A DNA stretch of 9,157 nt from Candidatus Nealsoniibacteriota bacterium. GTDB lineage: Bacteria; Patescibacteriota; Minisyncoccia; Minisyncoccales; GWA2-38-27. The notes below the pieces were generated by a model that did not search any database, was not told the origin of the DNA, and saw only the letters and a list, made by a program, of their open reading frames with translations. Shown here in pieces: positions 4,982 to 9,157 of the stretch; the first letter of the stretch is position 1; each line of letters starts with the position of its first letter. The stretch lies in contig PWMZ01000047.1 of NCBI GenBank assembly GCA_003559065.1, positions 1-9,157 of the forward strand, in the 5' to 3' direction. The position numbers and the translations under genes were made by a program.

Positions 4982-7638
4982 TTTTTCTTAGAAGGTTCTT
5001 TAAAGATAATCTTTTTATCTTTAGTATCAACATATAACTGCTTGCCTGAATTTACTTCTCCGGTAACTATCTTTAAAGCCAAAGGATCTAAAATGTCTTT
5101 TTGGATTACTCTTTTTAATGGTCTTGCTCCTAACTTAGGGTCAAAACCTTTTTCCGCTATTAATTTTTTAGCTGACTCGGAAACTTTAACTTTAATATTT
5201 CTGTCTTTTAGTCTGGCAAAAAACTTCTGAAGCTCGTTTTCCACTATCTTTTTAATTTCTTTTTTACCTAAATAGTTGAAAATAATGGTTTCATCTAACC
5301 TATTTAAGAACTCTGGCCTGAAATATTCTTTTAAAGCTTCCATTACTTTATCTTTTAAAGATTTTTTTTCATCAGCAGAATTAACAAAACCCAAAGAACT
5401 CATTTTTTCAATGTATTCAGAGCCAATATTAGAGGTCATAATAATAATAGAGTTTTTAAAAGAAGCCACCCTTCCTTTAGCGTCGGTTAATCTTCCATCT
5501 TCTAGAACTTGTAATAAGATGTTGAAAATGTCAGGATGTGACTTTTCCACTTCGTCTAAAAGAATAACACTGTAAGGTCTTCTTCTTACTTTTTCGGTTA
5601 ATTGCCCTCCTTCGTCGTAACCGACATAACCGGGAGGACTACCGATAATCTTAGAAACGGCATATTTTTCCATATACTCTGACATATCAAGTCTAATCAA
5701 AGCATTTTCATCTTTGAATAAGAATTCGGCCAAAGCTTTGGCTGTTTCCGTTTTCCCCACTCCGGTAGGACCTAAAAAGATAAAAGAGCCCATAGGGCGG
5801 TCCTCCTCTCCTATCTTCGCTCTAGACCTTCTGACAGCGTTGGAGATGGCTTTTAAAGCCGGCATCTGGCCAATCACCCTTTTAGCTAAAATATTTTCCA
5901 TTTTTTCCAATTTACTGGCCTCTTCTTCTATTAATCTAGTTACCGGAATCCCTGTCCAGCGAGAAACTATTCGAGCAATATCTTCTGGACCTATTTCTTC
6001 TTTTAAAATAGGGCGGTTTTTCTGAATTTTAACCAATTTTCTTTCCGTCTTTTTAATTTCTTTCAGATTTTCCGGAATCTTACCGTATTTTATCTCAGCC
6101 ACCCTTTTTAAATCACCTTCTCTTTGGGCAACATCAGCTTTGAAAGAAAGAGTATCTATTTCTTTTTTCAATTCTCTGATTTTCTGAATAAGTTCTCTTT
6201 CTGACTGCCATTTTAGTTCAAAGCCTTTTACTTTTTCTTTTAAGTCAGCCAAAGATCGATCGATCGCCTTAACTCTTTTTTGAGAATTTTTTTCTTTTTT
6301 AATGGCTTGCTTTTCTATTTCTAGTTTTTGAACCTCTCTTCTTAGTTCATCTAGTTTGGAGGGTTCTGATTCTATTTCCAATCTTAAGCCCGACATGGCT
6401 TCGTCCATTAAATCAACCGCTTTATCGGGTAAGAAACGATCAGTAATATATCTTGAAGCTAATTCGGCGGAAGCTACTAAGGCGGAGTCTTTTACTTTTA
6501 AACCATGATGGACCTCATATTTTTCTTTGATTCCTCTTAAAATATTGATGGTGTCTTCAATAGAAGGTTCTTTAACATAAATTGGCTGAAATCTTCTTTC
6601 CAAAGCTAAGTCTCTTTCAATATATTTTTGATATTCTTTCAAGGTAGTAGCCCCAACCGCTCTTAATTCTCCCCTGGCTAAGGCAGGTTTTAATAAATTA
6701 GAAGCGTCAATTGCCCCTTCAGAAGCCCCCGCTCCAACAATAGTATGTAATTCGTCAATAAAGACAATGTATTTGTCAGCCGCTCTTTTTATTTCTTTTA
6801 ATAAAGCTTTTACCCTATTTTCAAATTCTCCCCGATATTTAGTACCAGCCACTAAAACTCCCAGATCTAAAGAAATGATTTCTTTCTCTTTTAAGCTTTC
6901 CGGAACATCCCCTTTAACAATTCTTTGGGCTAGACCTTCAATAATGGCTGTTTTTCCTACACCGGCTTCTCCAATTAAAACCGGATTATTCTTAGTCCTT
7001 CGAGAAGTAACTTGCATTAATCTCCTAATTTCATCTTCTCTTCCTATAACCGGGTCAAGTTTTCCCGCTTTAGCTACTGAAGTTAAGTTGTTAGTGTACT
7101 TTTCCACAACCTGGTATTTGTCTTCAGGATTCGGGTCGGTAATTCTCGCTCCCCCCCTTATCTCGGCTAATATTTTTAAGACAATATCATAGGTCAAATT
7201 TCCCGTTTCTAAAACACCGGAGCCAGTATCTGACTTTAAAAAAGAAGCATTATCTAAAACTTTCTTAGCTTGGGTTTCAGAATCAAGTAAAGCTAAGAAA
7301 AGATGTTCTACCGACATAAATTCATCTTTCATTTTTTCAGCTTCTTTTTTTGCTCTTTCTAAAACATTAGCCATGTCTTTAGTTAAATAGAATTGGCCGA
7401 AAGCTTGAGGAGTTTTACTAGGCGGTATTTGGTTTAAGGCTCCTTGAGTTTTTTTTCTTAGTTTTTCCACATCAACCCCTAGTTTATTCAAAACGGTCAA
7501 AACTACGCTTTCGTCTTGGCTAATTAAAGAAAAAAGTAAATGAAGAGCATCAACTTGTTGTTGTTCGCTATCTTGAGCGATGGATTGAGCTCCTAAAATC
7601 GCTTGTTGGGCTTTGTGAGTAAAGTTAGTTCCGTTCAT
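4978..7638 (-). CDS. clpB: ATP-dependent disaggregase ClpB
   Basis: The 886-residue protein is a complete class I Hsp100 chaperone, which pulls proteins out of aggregates in the cytosol using ATP, normally together with DnaK. In order it shows a double Clp-N domain (about 5-130), NBD1 with Walker A GEAGVGKT (223-230), pore loop KYRG (267-270), Walker B IVFIDE (291-296) and arginine finger region LERRF (346-350), a coiled-coil M-domain (about 421-545) including the ClpB-typical [17 protein letters not shown] (506-522), and NBD2 with Walker A GPTGVGKT (623-630), pore loop GYVGYDEGG (670-678), Walker B VILLDE (691-696) and sensor-2 GARPLKR (837-843). The M-domain and the absence of a ClpP-binding IGF-type loop separate it from ClpA/ClpC. 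It is slightly longer than the usual 850-870 residues, mainly by a looser linker near 132-150. All key residues are present. It starts at ATG 5 nt after htrA; no CIRCE element is seen, so expression probably follows the htrA promoter. Confidence 0.97.
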   Translation of the reverse strand: MNGTNFTHKAQQAILGAQSIAQDSEQQQVDALHLLFSLISQDESVVLTVLNKLGVDVEKLRKKTQGALNQIPPSKTPQAFGQFYLTKDMANVLERAKKEAEKMKDEFMSVEHLFLALLDSETQAKKVLDNASFLKSDTGSGVLETGNLTYDIVLKILAEIRGGARITDPNPEDKYQVVEKYTNNLTSVAKAGKLDPVIGREDEIRRLMQVTSRRTKNNPVLIGEAGVGKTAIIEGLAQRIVKGDVPESLKEKEIISLDLGVLVAGTKYRGEFENRVKALLKEIKRAADKYIVFIDELHTIVGAGASEGAIDASNLLKPALARGELRAVGATTLKEYQKYIERDLALERRFQPIYVKEPSIEDTINILRGIKEKYEVHHGLKVKDSALVASAELASRYITDRFLPDKAVDLMDEAMSGLRLEIESEPSKLDELRREVQKLEIEKQAIKKEKNSQKRVKAIDRSLADLKEKVKGFELKWQSERELIQKIRELKKEIDTLSFKADVAQREGDLKRVAEIKYGKIPENLKEIKKTERKLVKIQKNRPILKEEIGPEDIARIVSRWTGIPVTRLIEEEASKLEKMENILAKRVIGQMPALKAISNAVRRSRAKIGEEDRPMGSFIFLGPTGVGKTETAKALAEFLFKDENALIRLDMSEYMEKYAVSKIIGSPPGYVGYDEGGQLTEKVRRRPYSVILLDEVEKSHPDIFNILLQVLEDGRLTDAKGRVASFKNSIIIMTSNIGSEYIEKMSSLGFVNSADEKKSLKDKVMEALKEYFRPEFLNRLDETIIFNYLGKKEIKKIVENELQKFFARLKDRNIKVKVSESAKKLIAEKGFDPKLGARPLKRVIQKDILDPLALKIVTGEVNSGKQLYVDTKDKKIIFKEPSKKK

Positions 7639-7643
7639 AATAT

Positions 7644-8873
7644 TTATTCCGTTATTTTCCCTAAAGTAACATCGACCGTTAATTCTTTTTTATCTCTTAA
7701 TATTTTCAAATTAATTTGATCTCCCGGACTGTGTTTAATAATCATTCTAGCTAAAGAATTATCAGAGGTTATCTTTTCTCCTTCAAATTCTAGAATAATG
7801 TCATTTTCTTTCAACCCAGCTTTCAAAGCAGCCGAATCAGCTTCCACCGAAGCTATCCAAGCTCCATAGTTAACCGGTAAATCATTTTTTATTTGAACTT
7901 CTTCGTTTATCAAAGTATATCTGATACCTAAAAAAGGATGGATAATTTTACCATGTTCTTTTATCTGCTCTATCGCTCTTTTAGCATTTTCAATCGGTAA
8001 AGCGAAACCGACGTTTTGAGCCTGCCAGGCCATAGCAGTATTGATACCGATTACTTCTCCTTTTAAATTTAATAAAGGGCCACCGGAATTTCCCCGATTA
8101 ATAGCGGCATCGGTTTGAATAACGTCTTCTAAAACTTCAACCATTCCTCCACCAGAAGCGGTGATATTCCTTCCCAGGCCGGAAATAACGCCGGTGGAAA
8201 CGGTATTTTGAAACTCTCCCAAAACATTACCGATGGCAATAACTGTTTGACCGGGCTGTAAATTTTCAGAATCCCCTAGGGTTAAAGTTGGAAAGGGCTT
8301 CAACTCAGCTCCTTCCGGAGAAATCTCTTGATCTTGCTGGATTTTTAAAACAGCTAGATCAAAAAAAGGATCTCTAGCCAAAACTTGAGCGGAAAACTCA
8401 CTTTCGTCACTAGTGAAAACAGTGTAATCGGTTTCTTTATCGACAACAACGTGTTTATTAGTTAAAATTAAGCCTTCTTGAGAAACAATAAATCCTGTTC
8501 CCCAGCCTATTTCTCTTTCTTCAAATTCCTCGGTTTCTCTTTGTCTCGGTATTCCAAATTCAGGCATAGGACCGAAAAATTCTTCAAAGTCTTCAAAAGG
8601 ATTTTCGAAATAGGTTTCTAGTTTAGGGGCATCTTTGGTAATAGCAATACTAACAACCGAAGGAGAGGCTTTCTCCACTACTTGAATAATTTTTTCTTCA
8701 TGGGTGGTCTGGGGCTGATATTCGGTAAAAGTTTTTTCTATTACTTTAATAGTTTCTCCAATTTCGGGAATAACATTATAATAGTTCAAAGCTAAAAAAC
8801 CAGCTAAAAAACCGAAAACAGAAGAAAGTAAAACACTAAAAACAATAACTAAAAAGTCTTTAGAAAATTTCAT
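7644..8873 (-). CDS. htrA: HtrA/DegP-family serine protease, membrane-anchored, one PDZ domain
   Basis: The 409-residue protein has a short basic N-terminus and a transmembrane segment (7-30), a trypsin-like protease domain (about 60-300), and one PDZ domain (about 310-405). The catalytic triad is intact: His141 in TNKHVV, Asp172 in FFDLAVLK and Ser263 in GNSGGP. An acidic, Phe-rich loop (85-122) occupies the place of the regulatory LA loop. HtrA proteases degrade or refold misfolded proteins outside the cytoplasmic membrane. The single PDZ and membrane anchor resemble DegS or Gram-positive HtrA rather than soluble two-PDZ DegP. The ATG (8873) lies 7 nt after a TATAAT box, so the message is probably leaderless; AGG directly abutting the ATG is too close to act as a ribosome-binding site. 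clpB follows after 5 nt, making a protein quality-control operon. Confidence 0.95.
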   Translation of the reverse strand: MKFSKDFLVIVFSVLLSSVFGFLAGFLALNYYNVIPEIGETIKVIEKTFTEYQPQTTHEEKIIQVVEKASPSVVSIAITKDAPKLETYFENPFEDFEEFFGPMPEFGIPRQRETEEFEEREIGWGTGFIVSQEGLILTNKHVVVDKETDYTVFTSDESEFSAQVLARDPFFDLAVLKIQQDQEISPEGAELKPFPTLTLGDSENLQPGQTVIAIGNVLGEFQNTVSTGVISGLGRNITASGGGMVEVLEDVIQTDAAINRGNSGGPLLNLKGEVIGINTAMAWQAQNVGFALPIENAKRAIEQIKEHGKIIHPFLGIRYTLINEEVQIKNDLPVNYGAWIASVEADSAALKAGLKENDIILEFEGEKITSDNSLARMIIKHSPGDQINLKILRDKKELTVDVTLGKITE

Positions 8874-8880
8874 CCTTTTT

Positions 8881-8908
8881 ATTATAATGGATTATTCCTT
8901 TTTTGCAA
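8881..8908 (-). promoter_or_regulatory. Probable promoter of the htrA-clpB operon
   Basis: On the minus strand, TTGCAA (8908-8903, 4 of 6 consensus bases) is followed after 16 nt by a perfect TATAAT (8886-8881). The start site would fall at or within a base or two of the htrA ATG (8873). It overlaps the 3' end of the DUF4325 gene, so htrA can be expressed separately from that gene as well as by read-through. Confidence 0.55.
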
Positions 8909-9157
8909 ATTTAAAGGATTTTTTGTGAACTTTTTCTAATAACCTTAAGGTCGCTCCAACAGAGGGGTTCTCAGTATTTTTAAAAATCAAGTTTTCTCCA
9001 AACATATTTAATAAAGGAGTTAAAAATTCATCACCCCAAGAAGGAGTAAAAGTTACTACTCCTTCAAAGTCCACTATAATTTCTTCGTTTTCTTTAACTT
9101 TCTTCAAAGAAGGCTTGAAGGCGGCAAAAGCTTCCCTACCGAATTGGCGGCCATTTA
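8892..9157 (-). CDS. STAS-like DUF4325 protein, 5' end outside the window (partial)
   Basis: The visible part is 88 codons ending at TAA (8892-8894). The central IIVDFEGVVTFTPSWGDEF is the DUF4325 signature: a strand ending in DFEGV, then a Ser-containing turn and a helix beginning at DE, as in STAS domains. The C-terminal helix ends in KSFKFAKKE. A TTG codon at 9107 could serve as an internal start, but the frame stays open to the edge, and the upstream residues GRQFGREAF match the strand-helix part that normally begins this domain, so the true start lies beyond 9157. DUF4325 proteins are small, stand-alone or fused to histidine-kinase-like ATPases, and are presumed regulatory. Whether one is next door here cannot be seen. 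The gene ends 18 nt before htrA and contains its promoter. Confidence 0.75.
   Translation of the reverse strand, partial: NGRQFGREAFAAFKPSLKKVKENEEIIVDFEGVVTFTPSWGDEFLTPLLNMFGENLIFKNTENPSVGATLRLLEKVHKKSFKFAKKE

Noticed and set aside
6767..7192. 141-codon plus-strand open frame opposite clpB NBD1
   Set aside because: It lies wholly antisense to a strongly conserved clpB region, has no recognisable domain, and results from the codon bias of the real gene. The same applies to the plus-strand frames at 1386-1589, 2219-2473, 5042-5230, 5276-5575 and 5714-6025.
7639..7700. CIRCE-type heat-shock operator before clpB
   Set aside because: No TTAGCACTC/GAGTGCTAA inverted repeat occurs before clpB or htrA, and clpB begins 5 nt after htrA with no room for its own intergenic promoter.
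8892..9107. DUF4325 gene as a complete 71-residue protein starting at TTG (9107)
   Set aside because: The frame remains open to the window edge, and the residues before the TTG match the beginning of the DUF4325 domain, so the gene is partial.
1..9157. Possible UGA recoding to glycine, as in some CPR bacteria
   Set aside because: TGA ends clpB, the 189-residue gene and the Panacea gene at positions that fit family length or gene overlap, and no in-frame TGA breaks a conserved domain.

Overview
The window is an AT-rich bacterial segment in which nearly everything is coded on the minus strand. The likely source is a Patescibacteria/CPR genome. This is inferred from a large secreted protein joining ComEA-type helix-hairpin-helix repeats to a lamin-tail domain, from short compact operons with 4-bp gene overlaps, from the scarcity of Shine-Dalgarno sequences, and from small toxin-antitoxin type genes. 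TAA, TAG and TGA all end genes here, so the standard bacterial code applies rather than the UGA=Gly code of some CPR lineages. No marker gene fixes the taxonomy.

Layout, in order of transcription from right to left. A STAS-like DUF4325 gene (8892-9157) is cut by the right edge. It is followed by a membrane-anchored HtrA/DegP serine protease (7644-8873) with its own probable promoter, then the ClpB disaggregase (4978-7638), then a small membrane-anchored protein of unknown function (4412-4981), then a 1033-residue exported multidomain protein (1314-4415). From htrA onward the genes lie 5 nt apart or overlap by 4 nt (ATGA, GTGA), so they very probably form one translationally coupled operon. 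It would pair protein quality control (extracytoplasmic HtrA, cytosolic ClpB) with two cell-surface proteins. The large protein has four HhH units, a lamin-tail domain, Ig/BACON-like beta domains and a C-terminal jelly-roll-like domain. It may bind DNA or another polymer outside the membrane.

The left 1.2 kb is an accessory module. It holds a hicB-hicA toxin-antitoxin pair with its own promoter and a palindrome over the -10 box, then a Panacea-domain (DUF4065) gene, and at the extreme left the last 21 codons of a plus-strand gene converging on it. A low-GC hairpin just after the large gene may mark the end of the main operon.

The points most worth a second look are the large HhH/lamin-tail protein with co-varying cysteine pairs and recently homogenised repeats, the near-identical leaderless promoter layout at hicB and htrA, the palindrome over the hicB promoter, and the Panacea gene without a visible partner toxin. 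No RNA genes, CRISPR array, insertion sequence or replication origin was seen.
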